The position numbers and the translations under genes were made by a program. Shown in pieces: positions 1-7,057 of a stretch of DNA of 9,117 bases (within the stretch, counting starts at the first letter, position 1; every line of letters begins with the position of its first letter). Source of the stretch: Candidatus Glassbacteria bacterium RIFCSPLOWO2_12_FULL_58_11 (GTDB taxonomy: Bacteria; Gemmatimonadota; Glassbacteria; GWA2-58-10). The notes beneath the pieces were generated by a model. That model was not told the origin of the DNA and made no database searches. It saw only the letters and a list, made by a program, of their open reading frames with translations. The stretch spans positions 2,095 through 11,211 of the forward strand of contig MFIX01000077.1 in assembly GCA_001780825.1 (NCBI GenBank), in the 5' to 3' direction.

Positions 1-1368
1 GCCGCCGGAGGGGGCGAGAATCGCATCCAGCTTGAGCTCGTCCATGAGCTTGTCTATACCCTGTTCGCGCGCGCCGCGCAGCACTTTTTCGCGGTTTTCC
101 AGGTACTCCGGAGTAGTAAGCGGGCCTTTGGCCTCCGCTTTGACCATAATATCCTGGCCGAAATAGGGCATTTCAAGCTCGCGGTGGCTCTCGTTGAACT
201 CGATTATTTCCTTAATCGAATGCACCGGCGCTCCGGGGCCCAGCGCCTCCAGGTAAAGGTTCAGGTCCGCCTTGAACTCATAGAGCATCCCCAGGTACTC
301 CGAGCCGCCATCTTTACCCTCCGGCATTTCCGCCGGGTCGATAATCTCGGCGCCCTGGCGTTTCATTTCTTCCAGCAGCCCGTTGAAAATCTTGTCCAGC
401 GCATCGGAAAAGCCGCAGAATTTACGGGGCACGCCGATCCGCGCGCCTTTAAGCCCGCCGGGATCGAGGAATTGCGTGTAGTCGGTCAGCGCCTTGCCCT
501 GGCTACCGCTGGTGGCCGGATCGCGCGGATCGGGGCCGGCAATCGCGCCGAGCAGGAGCGCCAGGTCGGCCACCGTACGGGTCATGGGGCCGGCAGTGTC
601 CTGAGTGTGAGAGATTGGAATGATCCCGCTGCGGCTTACCAGGCCGACTGTCGGTTTGAGCCCCACCAGGCAGTTTACCGAGGAGGGTCCGATAATTGAG
701 CCATCGGTTTCCGTGCCGACCGCCACCGCGCACAGGCTGGCAGCCGCTGCCGCGCCGGAGCCGGAGCTGGAGCCGCAAGCGTTGCGGTCCAGAGCGTAGG
801 GGTTGAGAGTCAGGCCGCCCCTTCCGCTCCAGCCGCTGGTGGATTGCGAGGAGCGGAAATTGGCCCACTCGCTCAAATTTGTCTTGCCCAGGATCACCGC
901 CCCGGCCTGGCGCAGCTTTGCGGCTACCCCTGAATCCTGAGCGGGGGTCGAGCCGTCGAGAGCCAGCGAGCCGGCGCTGGTGCTCATCTTATCCGCGGTA
1001 CCGATATTGTCCTTAATCAGCACCGGGACCCCGTGAAGCGGCCCGCGCAGCCTGCCGGCCTTGCGCTCCGCATCCAGCGCCTCGGCGATCTGCTCCGCCT
1101 CCGGGTTCAGCTCGATAACCGAATTGATTTTCGGCCCCTGACGGTCGATCTCTTCAATACGGGTCAGGTATTTCCCGGTGATATACCTGGCCGTACAGCG
1201 TCCGGATTGCATGGCCGCCCGCAGTTCCCCGATCGTGGCCTCATCGAATTCGAATGGTTTTACAGCCGCTTCCTTTTCGGCTGCTGCTTCTTTTTCCTGT
1301 GTACCGGCGCAGCCGAGAGCCGCCAGTCCGGCCGCCGCGCCGAAAAACCCCCTGCGCTTGAGATTCAT
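1..1368 (-). CDS. Amidase signature family hydrolase, exported Tat-type lipoprotein (3' end outside window)
   Basis: Hydrolyses a carboxylic amide (C-N bond) using the Ser-cisSer-Lys triad of the amidase signature family; the substrate cannot be told. My translation of the minus strand from the ATG at 1368 stays open for 456 codons to the window edge, so the C-terminus is missing. The N-terminus MNLKRRGFFGAAAGLAALGC has a twin arginine followed by two Phe and a lipobox (LGC, Cys20), so a Tat-exported lipoprotein is likely. Lys119 lies in VPVLIKDN, the cis-Ser is Ser200 in ACGSSSGSG, and Ser224 lies in GTETDGSIIGP; the 24-residue Ser-Ser spacing matches fatty acid amide hydrolase (Ser217/Ser241). 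VGLKPTVGLVSRSGIIPI is also typical. A good Shine-Dalgarno GGAGGT (plus positions 1376-1381) sits 7 nt before the ATG. It lies 68 bp downstream of the esterase gene with no evident promoter between, so co-transcription is likely. It is unlikely to be GatA, because it is exported and has no GatB/GatC beside it. Confidence 0.93.
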   Translation of the reverse strand, partial: MNLKRRGFFGAAAGLAALGCAGTQEKEAAAEKEAAVKPFEFDEATIGELRAAMQSGRCTARYITGKYLTRIEEIDRQGPKINSVIELNPEAEQIAEALDAERKAGRLRGPLHGVPVLIKDNIGTADKMSTSAGSLALDGSTPAQDSGVAAKLRQAGAVILGKTNLSEWANFRSSQSTSGWSGRGGLTLNPYALDRNACGSSSGSGAAAAASLCAVAVGTETDGSIIGPSSVNCLVGLKPTVGLVSRSGIIPISHTQDTAGPMTRTVADLALLLGAIAGPDPRDPATSGSQGKALTDYTQFLDPGGLKGARIGVPRKFCGFSDALDKIFNGLLEEMKRQGAEIIDPAEMPEGKDGGSEYLGMLYEFKADLNLYLEALGPGAPVHSIKEIIEFNESHRELEMPYFGQDIMVKAEAKGPLTTPEYLENREKVLRGAREQGIDKLMDELKLDAILAPSGG

Positions 1369-1436
1369 GGTACAGACCTCCAGGCTGTGGACACTCCGAG
1401 CTTTGAGTAAAACCGTTCAAACAAAATTCAGTCGCC

Positions 1437-3473
1437 TTATTGTGCCGGCAGGTTCAGGGCCTGGGTCACCGAGTAGCAGCGCCGGAACTTGCTTTCGGCA
1501 CCGCAGAGACGGTAAATGTCCCGCGTGTAATTGAACTCTTCGATCTCATGGGTCAGGAATGCCAGCTCGCAGCGCGGAGCCAGCATCGCGAGGGCCTGGG
1601 GCGTGTCGGTGAAACGCAGCACGTTCAGGAAATACGGCCCGTCCCGGTGCGTGACCGACGGCGAATGCAGGACCACTCTGGTGACCCGGCTGTCCAGCAG
1701 CGCGGCATAAGCGGCCAGGATAGCCAGCTGACCCTTGCCCACCAGAGTCAATTCCTTGACCCCAGCGAATGAGGCGTCCGTGGCGATACTCTCAATGGCG
1801 CAGAGGATGTCATAGAGGCGCATGTCGTCCAGGGTACGGCCCAGGGTCAGCGCGTCGCGCTCGTATTTCATCAGCGTGACATCATCCCATTGCTCATCGC
1901 CGATCCCGCGCGGGAAAACCATGTGTTTGGATGTCGGCTTCTCGGGCAGGGGGAAGGGCTTCATGAAACCCCAGATCGAGTTCTGCCAGGTGTCCCCGGG
2001 AGAGGCAATATACAGCACGGCCGATTGCACCGGCCCTTCATCCCGCGGCACGCTGGACACCATGCCGATTTCGATCCCGGTTTCGGTCTCCAGGATCAGG
2101 GCATCGTGCTCGCCGGACATCTTGTTGACTGGATGGACCTCCCGCGGCAGGTTGCGCAGGACTTTCTCCCGCAACTGCTGCAGGAGCTCCTCCCGCCGGG
2201 TTTCCCAAGCCTGAGCCGAATCATAAGAGCGCAGCTCCACCGCTGGGACCAGTATCTCGTGGACCCGGTCGTTGATATTAGCCGGGTGATTGGCGCAGAT
2301 CCCGCCCAGTGCGCCTAGCTGCTCGGCTGGAACCTCCTCGACCGGCAGCTCCTTGACCTCTTTCTTTTTCCCCAGCAGCCAGCGGTTGCTGAACTCGACC
2401 GCCTTTTCGCGCTGGGGCTGCTTGTAACCGTGCGGCCCGGGCACCTCGCACATATCGGATTTATCGGCCAGCCCGTAGAAGCCGAAAATCTGTTTGGCTT
2501 TTTCGAGCACCGCCAGATAGCCCTCCGGCGGATAATAGGCATCTCCTGTGGAATTGTGCATCAACAGGGCCCGCGGGGCGATCAGGGCCGCCAGGGTGGG
2601 CCAGTCGTGACGGTAAGTGTTGACAAAATAAGCGCAGTCGCAGTGCATGGCCTGAAGGTTGCGATGAATGTGGGTGAAGACATCCGCGGTGCCGGCCGCG
2701 GGCTGTACTACAGTGAACCGGGGGTCAGCCGCCCCGGCCATCCAGCTCAGGTGTCCGCCTCCGGATACCCCGGTGATCGTAAGTTTTTTCCCATCCACAT
2801 CCTTCCGGCTGAGCAGGTAGTCCACCCCGCGCATGGCGTTCCACACCTCGATCCCCATCGGTGTATAGCCCCGCGAATACCATTCCTTCTGGTCGTAGCC
2901 GGCCAGACCGTGATGGAGGCCGTAAATTTCCGCCGCCTGTACCGGGTCGATAACCAGGCAGATATAGCCCTGCCTGGCCCACAGCGCGGCGTTCCCCTGG
3001 CGGCCGGTTTTGGTGCCGTAGACTCCGCCCCCGTGGCCGGGGCCCCAGATCACCGCGGGGAAAGGACCCTTGCCGTTGCGGGGCCGGTAAAGGTTGGCGG
3101 TGACATAAAATCCGGGCAGGCTCTGGTAGTAGAGAACATCGATAAAGTAATCCCGGCGCTCGATAGTGCGCACCAGGGTGGCTTGCAGGGGCGTGCGCTC
3201 CGGCAGCGGGTCCAGGCCGAGCATGAATAAAAATTCCTTATGCAGTTTCTCTTTTTCGCCCTCGAGCTTGTCCCGGGAGTCGAATCTCTGCCAGGCCTCC
3301 CGGCCGAGTTTCAGGGCCTCGGCCTCCAGAAAGCGGTCCATACGCCCGGTATCCAGAGAGACTTTCCCAACCTCGAGACCGGCGCCGGCCGCGGACCGGC
3401 TGTAGAGCCCGCAGGCGAGCAGCGCCTGAAAAACAATCAAAATCAAGCCGCGAATGAATCGCCGTGTTCGCAT
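1437..3473 (-). CDS. Exported two-domain alpha/beta-hydrolase (acetyl xylan esterase / dienelactone hydrolase-like)
   Basis: Probable carbohydrate esterase or related serine hydrolase of 678 residues. Residues 1-31 are a basic, hydrophobic export signal; LLAC at 18-21 is a possible lipobox, otherwise cleavage near SAAGAG. The first alpha/beta-hydrolase domain (about 100-370) shows WGPGHGGG (143-150, oxyanion region), nucleophile Ser237 in GVSGGGH, acid candidate Asp311 in STGDAYYP and His348 in PGPHGY. The order and spacing fit a complete triad of the acetyl xylan esterase / dienelactone hydrolase / prolyl oligopeptidase clan. The C-terminal part (about 405-678) looks like a second hydrolase domain, with LTLVGKGQLA where the nucleophile elbow should be and LAPRCELAFL near the end, so Gly581 replaces Ser and it is probably non-catalytic. 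AAAGG at plus 3482-3486, 8 nt from the ATG, serves as ribosome binding site. Likely first gene of an operon with the amidase. The substrate is unknown; a peptidase role is possible but less likely in this setting. Confidence 0.88.
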   Translation of the reverse strand: MRTRRFIRGLILIVFQALLACGLYSRSAAGAGLEVGKVSLDTGRMDRFLEAEALKLGREAWQRFDSRDKLEGEKEKLHKEFLFMLGLDPLPERTPLQATLVRTIERRDYFIDVLYYQSLPGFYVTANLYRPRNGKGPFPAVIWGPGHGGGVYGTKTGRQGNAALWARQGYICLVIDPVQAAEIYGLHHGLAGYDQKEWYSRGYTPMGIEVWNAMRGVDYLLSRKDVDGKKLTITGVSGGGHLSWMAGAADPRFTVVQPAAGTADVFTHIHRNLQAMHCDCAYFVNTYRHDWPTLAALIAPRALLMHNSTGDAYYPPEGYLAVLEKAKQIFGFYGLADKSDMCEVPGPHGYKQPQREKAVEFSNRWLLGKKKEVKELPVEEVPAEQLGALGGICANHPANINDRVHEILVPAVELRSYDSAQAWETRREELLQQLREKVLRNLPREVHPVNKMSGEHDALILETETGIEIGMVSSVPRDEGPVQSAVLYIASPGDTWQNSIWGFMKPFPLPEKPTSKHMVFPRGIGDEQWDDVTLMKYERDALTLGRTLDDMRLYDILCAIESIATDASFAGVKELTLVGKGQLAILAAYAALLDSRVTRVVLHSPSVTHRDGPYFLNVLRFTDTPQALAMLAPRCELAFLTHEIEEFNYTRDIYRLCGAESKFRRCYSVTQALNLPAQ

Positions 3474-3542
3474 GTCCTTTGCCTTTCCTGTTTGAAATAG
3501 TCTGGTCCGAGGCTAAACTGCCGCCGTCATGAATATTGAGAA

Positions 3543-3570
3543 AAGATAAGATGCGTGTGGATTTAGGCAA
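3543..3570 (-). promoter_or_regulatory. Possible promoter of the esterase-amidase operon
   Basis: Read on the minus strand, TTGCCT (plus 3565-3570) is followed after 16 nt by TATCTT (plus 3543-3548). Each hexamer matches 4 of 6 consensus positions. It would start RNA about 65 nt before the esterase ATG at 3473. The match is modest and the region is AT-rich, so this is only a candidate. Confidence 0.25.
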
Positions 3571-3618
3571 GGAAAACAACTGTTATCTCTGCAATTTTCC
3601 CTGAAAGCAGGCAGATAC

Positions 3619-3648
3619 TTGACTAAATAAGTTGTATATACCAAATAT
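3619..3648 (+). promoter_or_regulatory. Possible promoter of the HDOD gene
   Basis: TTGACT (3619-3624, 5 of 6 to the -35 consensus) is followed by the AT-rich stretch 3625-3651. This offers AAATAT at 3643-3648 after 18 nt and TATAAA at 3646-3651 after 21 nt as -10 elements, neither ideal. Transcription from here would leave a leader of roughly 115 nt before the ATG at 3772. Confidence 0.25.
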
Positions 3649-3771
3649 AAAGCAGCAATTCTTTTATTAGTTGTTTATCGGCAGAGAGATAAAGCCATTT
3701 CAAATTTCTTTCTAAAGCCTGCCGATTAACTTAATTGACAAATTATCACCTCAACCGATTGGACTATTCTT

Positions 3772-4716
3772 ATGGAAGAGAATACCGGCATTGAAAAAAA
3801 AGATGCTGCTGAGGCTGGCGAAAAAATATCTGTAAGTACGGAAGAAAAATTGAAAGAGATAGTCACGCAGGTTAACGAATCGGATATTTCCTCTATCAAA
3901 AGCACAGTCTCGGCGATTATCCAGGTCATCAATGACCCGAAGTCCAGTGCCAAGGATTTAAAGCCGATTATCGAGGTTGACCCGCCGCTGACCGCAAAAA
4001 TGTTAAGACTTGCCAACTCGGCTTTTTACGGGTATCCGAAGACGATCAACGATATTCAGGAAGCGGTGGTCTGTATCGGCTTCGATGCCATCAAAGAGCT
4101 GGCGCTGAGCCAGAAGGTCAGCGAATTGTTCAATCAGGATGATCCGTTCGCCGGCTATTCGCGAGCTGTTCTCTGGAAACACAGCATAGCGGTGGGTCTC
4201 TGCGGCAAGCTGCTTTATCAGAAGCTGCTGAAGGAAAAGGGTGATAATATTTATGTTACCGGCCTGCTCCACGATATCGGTATCATTGTCGAAGACCAGT
4301 TTCTATTGAGTGAATTTTATTACGTCCTGGATAACACCGGGCCGGGCAAGGCGAATTTCCCGGAAGTCGAACGCGCTACCATGGGCTACGATCATTCGGA
4401 TATTGGCCGGGCGGTTGCGGAGGACTGGCAGTTTCCGGATGAATTATCCGCCGCCATCGGCCGCCATCACAATCCGGATGAGGTGGCCGAGGAGTTTGCG
4501 AAAATTACCAGCGCTTTGTATATAGCGAATTTTGTCTGCCAAAGCCGGGGTATCGGTTACTGTGATGCTCCGAACAAGGATTACAAACAATTTGAAAATT
4601 GCCGGAAAAAGCTCAATGCGCTGTCCAAAGTCAATATCACTGAAAAAATGATCGACGGGATAATCGATGAGGTGCAGGATAATATAAGAAAGATGGAAAA
4701 GGCGGGGTGGATTTAA
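3772..4716 (+). CDS. HDOD domain protein, stand-alone signalling/regulatory protein
   Basis: A 314-residue cytoplasmic protein with no signal peptide. After an acidic, probably flexible N-terminus (1-40), residues about 42-255 form an HDOD (HD-related output) domain: IIEVDPPLTAKMLRLANSAF (67-86), the AVVCIGFDAIKELALS helix region, then His137, HDIG at 167-170, His208 and His232-His233 in GRHHNP. HDOD proteins act in bacterial signalling, often downstream of two-component or second-messenger inputs; no attached receiver, GGDEF or kinase domain is seen here. Many HD-type metal residues are kept, but there is no GYP motif, and Asn253 (LYIANF) lies near where HD-GYP proteins carry a late Asp, so phosphodiesterase activity is uncertain. 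The ATG at 3772 is chosen because the frame has a TGA at 3736-3738 and the next Met is residue 77; the ribosome binding site is weak (GGA at 3761-3763). Base composition is visibly less GC-rich than in the neighbours. The target is unknown. Confidence 0.92.
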   Translation: MEENTGIEKKDAAEAGEKISVSTEEKLKEIVTQVNESDISSIKSTVSAIIQVINDPKSSAKDLKPIIEVDPPLTAKMLRLANSAFYGYPKTINDIQEAVVCIGFDAIKELALSQKVSELFNQDDPFAGYSRAVLWKHSIAVGLCGKLLYQKLLKEKGDNIYVTGLLHDIGIIVEDQFLLSEFYYVLDNTGPGKANFPEVERATMGYDHSDIGRAVAEDWQFPDELSAAIGRHHNPDEVAEEFAKITSALYIANFVCQSRGIGYCDAPNKDYKQFENCRKKLNALSKVNITEKMIDGIIDEVQDNIRKMEKAGWI

Positions 4717-4730
4717 GTCCCTCCCGCCTT
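4699..4730 (-). terminator. Hairpin terminator between convergent genes
   Basis: AAGGCGGG (4699-4706) pairs perfectly with CCCGCCTT (4723-4730). The 16-nt interior can extend the stem by GGA/TCC around a 6-nt loop that includes the HDOD stop codon TAA. On the minus strand the stem runs into TTTTCC and further T-rich sequence, which fits an intrinsic terminator for the beta-helix gene that stops at 4812. On the plus strand only two T follow, so it may act weakly in that direction. Confidence 0.55.
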
Positions 4731-4779
4731 GGAGAATGCGCCTTCCACAATTGAAGCCTGCAAAGCTGAAATCATCCTC

Positions 4780-4813
4780 GCCGGAAGCAGTCTCCCGGCC
4801 ATTCTTCCTTTCT
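4780..4813 (+). terminator. Possible terminator of the HDOD gene
   Basis: GCCGG (4780-4784) and CCGGC (4795-4799) can form a 5-bp GC stem around a 10-nt loop, followed by a pyrimidine- and T-rich stretch (4801-4813). The stem is short and the T-run is broken by C, so support is weak. Confidence 0.25.
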
Positions 4814-6827
4814 AGTACCAGCGGCTGCCCAGCGGAAACTCTCCGTTGCTTTTGCCTCCCCATTCGAATGCGCCGAGATCCGGTGCTGCGCCTGAATAAT
4901 TGTCATTGATGTTGGGCAGGACCTGTCCCCGGTCGATACAGGGGCTCTTGGGCGTCAGGTGGAAATCCCCGGCCGCGGGGTTTATAAACAGAGGATCGGC
5001 GTTGAGCCCGTGGATTTCCCAGCCCAGAGCATTTTGCAGGCTCTCGAGGGTGTACAGGTTTTCCCGGCCGAATTGGAAAAGCCGCTTTTTGTTGGTACCG
5101 GTATAGCTGTTGAACCATTGATCGTCCGAGCTGTACCAGTCATCGTAATCGATATCTTCTTTCACCCGGGGTCTCTCACTGGCCGAGATGGCGTAGGAGT
5201 TGGCGAAAAAGATGTTGTTGCGGTAAACCTGCGAAGCCGGCGGCTGAGTGAGCTGGAGGAGGTTGTGCAGGGTACGGCCGGAATAAATCGTGTTGTGGTA
5301 AACGTAACAGGTTCCAGCCGCCCGGTCGCCGTACTTGATGTTTTTGAATTTCAGCTCGTAGATCGAATTATAAAGCACGTAAGTCGGGCCGACATTGATC
5401 GGGGCCAGGGAAACGCCGACAAACAGGTCGTGACAAACATTGTTCCAGAAGCGGAAATTGACACAGGGCCCTTCGGGCTCGATTATATCATCGCGGGTAT
5501 TGATAATGCGATTGTCGTGCACGTCCCAGTCGCAGTTGTAGGATTCGTTCCACAGGCTGTCCCAGTAGGAGGGGGCCAGCCCGTCGAACGTGCCGTCGAT
5601 CGTACAGCTGCGGACCACGTTACCCCTACCCCCGGTGGACATCACGCCGCCGCCCTCCTCATCATGCGCCTTGGTCATGGCCCAGGGCCAATGCTGGATG
5701 GAAGTATCCCACAGCCGGCAGGACTCGATCAGGTTGCCCTCGCAGCTCGCCCCGCCGCTCAGCTCGACACAGGAGTTCATCCCGTGGATCGAGCTGTTCC
5801 GGACCACGCACCAGCTCGCGCCATCCAGGTGCACGCCGGAGCCGCCGGTTTGCCTTCCGCAATTGCCGATCTCGAAGCCCTCGATCAGGATATAGCGTGC
5901 CCCTTTGAGGTGGAAACCCGTATCGCGCGCGGCGATCTGGATCACCTCGGTGTTCGGGTCCGCGCCGGTTGAGAGCCGGAGGTACAATTCATGGGTGGCC
6001 TCATCCTGGTACCAGCCGCCGGGCTCGCCGCAGATAAACTCCTCGAACTCCTCCCGGGTGATGTAATGGTAGAGCCGCACCCCGTTCACCGCGGCAAAAC
6101 GGGTCTGATAGCCGGGATTCGTGCGGTAAACCTCGCCCTCAGCAGGCTGCCAGAGAGCGCCGCCCGCTGCGGATTTGTCCCGGGGAGTGTCGTAGCGCTC
6201 ATCCGCTCCGGTTATTACCGCTCCCGAAGATGCGGCCTTGAACAAGATATAGGCCTCCTCTCTGCCCGAAACCGTAATTTCCACATCCTCGCGGTACAGC
6301 CCCGGGTTCACCAGGACTATGTCTCCCGGCTGGACCACCGAGGCGGCGTGCTGGATAGTGCAGAACGGGCTGGCGGCCGTACCCTTGTTTGCGTCATCGC
6401 CCTTGGGATCCACACGGTATTCCTTACCGCCGGGACCCGCGGGGAAGAGCTCTTTCCGGGTCGAGAAGAGCGCGGTTTTCCCGGCGATATCCACCCCGGC
6501 CGGGTCGGAGACAGTTACCGCCACCTCGTAAGTCGAGCCGGGCGTGAGGAAAAAGATACTGCCCGCAAAGCGGTTGTCCTTGATCCGGCACAAGGGTTGG
6601 GCTTCCCGCCAGGCCGCGGCGCCTTTGAGCCTGTATTTCACTCCGGCCACGGCGTTCGAGTCGCTGTCGCCGGAATAAGCCAGGCGCAGACCCGCGCACT
6701 CGAATGTCGGATAAACTTCCAGGCTGCCGACCTTAATACCGTTTTCCGCGGCGCTCGGGACGGCGGTGAGAATGAGGGCCAGCAGGCTGAGACAACCGGC
6801 TGCGGCCCGGTTGAATATAACAGGCAT
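4812..6827 (-). CDS. Exported fibronectin-III-like / right-handed parallel beta-helix protein
   Basis: A 671-residue secreted protein. The signal peptide spans about 1-27 (basic start, hydrophobic LSLLALILTAVPSAA). Residues about 30-125 look like a fibronectin type III-like beta-sandwich (YRLKGAAAWREA, LTPGSTYEVAVTVSDPAG). From about 137 (YRVDPKGDDANKGTAASPF, then IQHAASVVQPGDIVLVNPGLY) a DUF1565-like start leads into a right-handed parallel beta-helix with repeated coils such as YILIEGFEIGNC, CVVRNSSIHG and VYRNNIFF. The C-terminus has the motif LNADPLFINPAAGDFHL, then SPCIDRG and APDLGAFEWG. Such folds belong to polysaccharide lyases, hydrolases and epimerases, but I cannot identify catalytic residues, so the activity is unassigned; conserved-looking acidic stretches are HDEEGGG (388-394) and RDDIIEPEG (445-453). 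AAAGGA at plus 6835-6840, 7 nt before the ATG, supports the start. It is divergent from a second beta-helix gene and probably driven by the promoter at 6871-6899. Confidence 0.9.
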   Translation of the reverse strand: MPVIFNRAAAGCLSLLALILTAVPSAAENGIKVGSLEVYPTFECAGLRLAYSGDSDSNAVAGVKYRLKGAAAWREAQPLCRIKDNRFAGSIFFLTPGSTYEVAVTVSDPAGVDIAGKTALFSTRKELFPAGPGGKEYRVDPKGDDANKGTAASPFCTIQHAASVVQPGDIVLVNPGLYREDVEITVSGREEAYILFKAASSGAVITGADERYDTPRDKSAAGGALWQPAEGEVYRTNPGYQTRFAAVNGVRLYHYITREEFEEFICGEPGGWYQDEATHELYLRLSTGADPNTEVIQIAARDTGFHLKGARYILIEGFEIGNCGRQTGGSGVHLDGASWCVVRNSSIHGMNSCVELSGGASCEGNLIESCRLWDTSIQHWPWAMTKAHDEEGGGVMSTGGRGNVVRSCTIDGTFDGLAPSYWDSLWNESYNCDWDVHDNRIINTRDDIIEPEGPCVNFRFWNNVCHDLFVGVSLAPINVGPTYVLYNSIYELKFKNIKYGDRAAGTCYVYHNTIYSGRTLHNLLQLTQPPASQVYRNNIFFANSYAISASERPRVKEDIDYDDWYSSDDQWFNSYTGTNKKRLFQFGRENLYTLESLQNALGWEIHGLNADPLFINPAAGDFHLTPKSPCIDRGQVLPNINDNYSGAAPDLGAFEWGGKSNGEFPLGSRWY

Positions 6828-6870
6828 GTCCGGGTCCTTTCTTTAAGGGCAGAGCATCCTGAAAAAAATC

Positions 6871-6899
6871 AATTTACCATCCACTGGATGCCTGGTCAA
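6871..6899 (-). promoter_or_regulatory. Promoter of the minus-strand beta-helix gene
   Basis: On the minus strand TTGACC (plus 6894-6899, 5 of 6 matches) is separated by exactly 17 nt from TAAATT (plus 6871-6876, 4 of 6). This predicts a start near 6864 and a leader of about 37 nt ahead of the ATG at 6827, whose ribosome binding site lies at 6835-6840. The spacer holds a perfect palindrome, suggesting a regulated promoter. Confidence 0.5.
6878..6890. promoter_or_regulatory. Palindromic operator candidate inside the promoter spacer
   Basis: CATCCA and TGGATG form a perfect inverted repeat with a single central C. The site lies wholly between the -10 and -35 hexamers of the minus-strand beta-helix gene, a classical position for a repressor or a MerR-type activator. 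No cognate regulator gene is visible in the window. Confidence 0.4.
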
Positions 6900-6900
6900 C

Positions 6901-6920
6901 CTGCCATTCAGGTATGGCAG
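6901..6920. promoter_or_regulatory. Second palindrome, just upstream of the -35 box
   Basis: CTGCCAT (6901-6907) and ATGGCAG (6914-6920) are perfect 7-bp arms around a 6-nt centre, directly next to the -35 hexamer of the minus-strand gene (6894-6899). A smaller overlapping repeat, ACCTG (6899-6903) with CAGGT (6909-6913), shares part of it. It may be a regulator binding site; it is unlikely to be a terminator because no T-run follows on either strand. Confidence 0.4.
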
Positions 6921-6973
6921 CCCTGATCTGTAAAGCTCGTGACTCCTCCGGTCATAAAAGCGAACTTTAGAGT

Positions 6974-7005
6974 TTGCCGAGCCAATCTGAAGCTGTTATT
7001 ATAAT
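6974..7005 (+). promoter_or_regulatory. Promoter of the plus-strand beta-helix gene
   Basis: TTGCCG (6974-6979) is followed after 17 nt by TATTAT (6997-7002), overlapping a perfect TATAAT at 7000-7005. RNA would start near 7010, leaving a leader of about 48 nt before the ATG at 7058. The -10 region is strong; the -35 matches 4 of 6 positions. Confidence 0.5.
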
Positions 7006-7045
7006 ATCCTCCATTCTTTCCACCCTGGTTTTTACCTCTCAATTC

Positions 7046-7051
7046 AAGGAG
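7046..7051 (+). promoter_or_regulatory. Ribosome binding site that fixes the start of the plus-strand beta-helix gene
   Basis: AAGGAG lies 6 nt before the ATG at 7058. It favours this start over the in-frame TTG at 6974, which would add 28 residues ahead of the signal peptide and would lie upstream of the likely -10 box. Confidence 0.8.
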
Positions 7052-7057
7052 CCTGTC

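Larger units (their letters stand above)
3474..3771. other. AT-rich divergent intergenic region
   Basis: This 298-bp gap between the divergent esterase and HDOD genes contains no convincing ORF and becomes clearly AT-rich from about 3530 onward, unlike the flanking enzyme genes. It holds a weak candidate promoter for each direction and a 6-bp inverted repeat, TTTATC (3674-3679) and GATAAA (3688-3693), separated by 8 nt. I recognise no riboswitch or small RNA in it. Confidence 0.6.

Noticed and set aside
184..868. Open frames on both strands across the left end (184-699 plus, 503-868 minus)
   Set aside because: The amidase frame runs through the whole region with all family motifs, and these are out-of-frame readings of it.
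1369..1436. A separate promoter or terminator between the esterase and amidase genes
   Set aside because: I find no hairpin and no convincing hexamer pair in these 68 bp; only the amidase ribosome binding site stands out.
2430..3230. A 266-codon plus-strand open frame opposite the esterase gene
   Set aside because: It is antisense to the catalytic domain with its Ser/Asp/His motifs and shows no domain or export signal of its own.
3735..3740. A perfect TTGACA as a -35 box for the HDOD gene
   Set aside because: At 17 nt spacing the -10 position reads ATTGGA, and RNA would begin at or after the ATG; the TATTCT at 3765 would need a 24-nt spacer.
3726..4016. A 96-codon minus-strand open frame overlapping the HDOD start
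   Set aside because: It is the antisense of the HDOD N-terminus; its apparent hydrophobicity comes from reading the complementary codons of charged residues.
4959..6926. Long plus-strand open frames (337 and 311 codons) opposite the minus-strand beta-helix gene
   Set aside because: They lie antisense to a clear exported protein, show proline/arginine/glycine/alanine-rich composition without domain motifs, and are expected from GC-rich DNA.
6974..7057. An upstream in-frame TTG start adding 28 residues to the plus-strand beta-helix protein
   Set aside because: The extension overlaps the likely -10 box, precedes a normal signal peptide, and the ATG at 7058 has its own AAGGAG 6 nt upstream.
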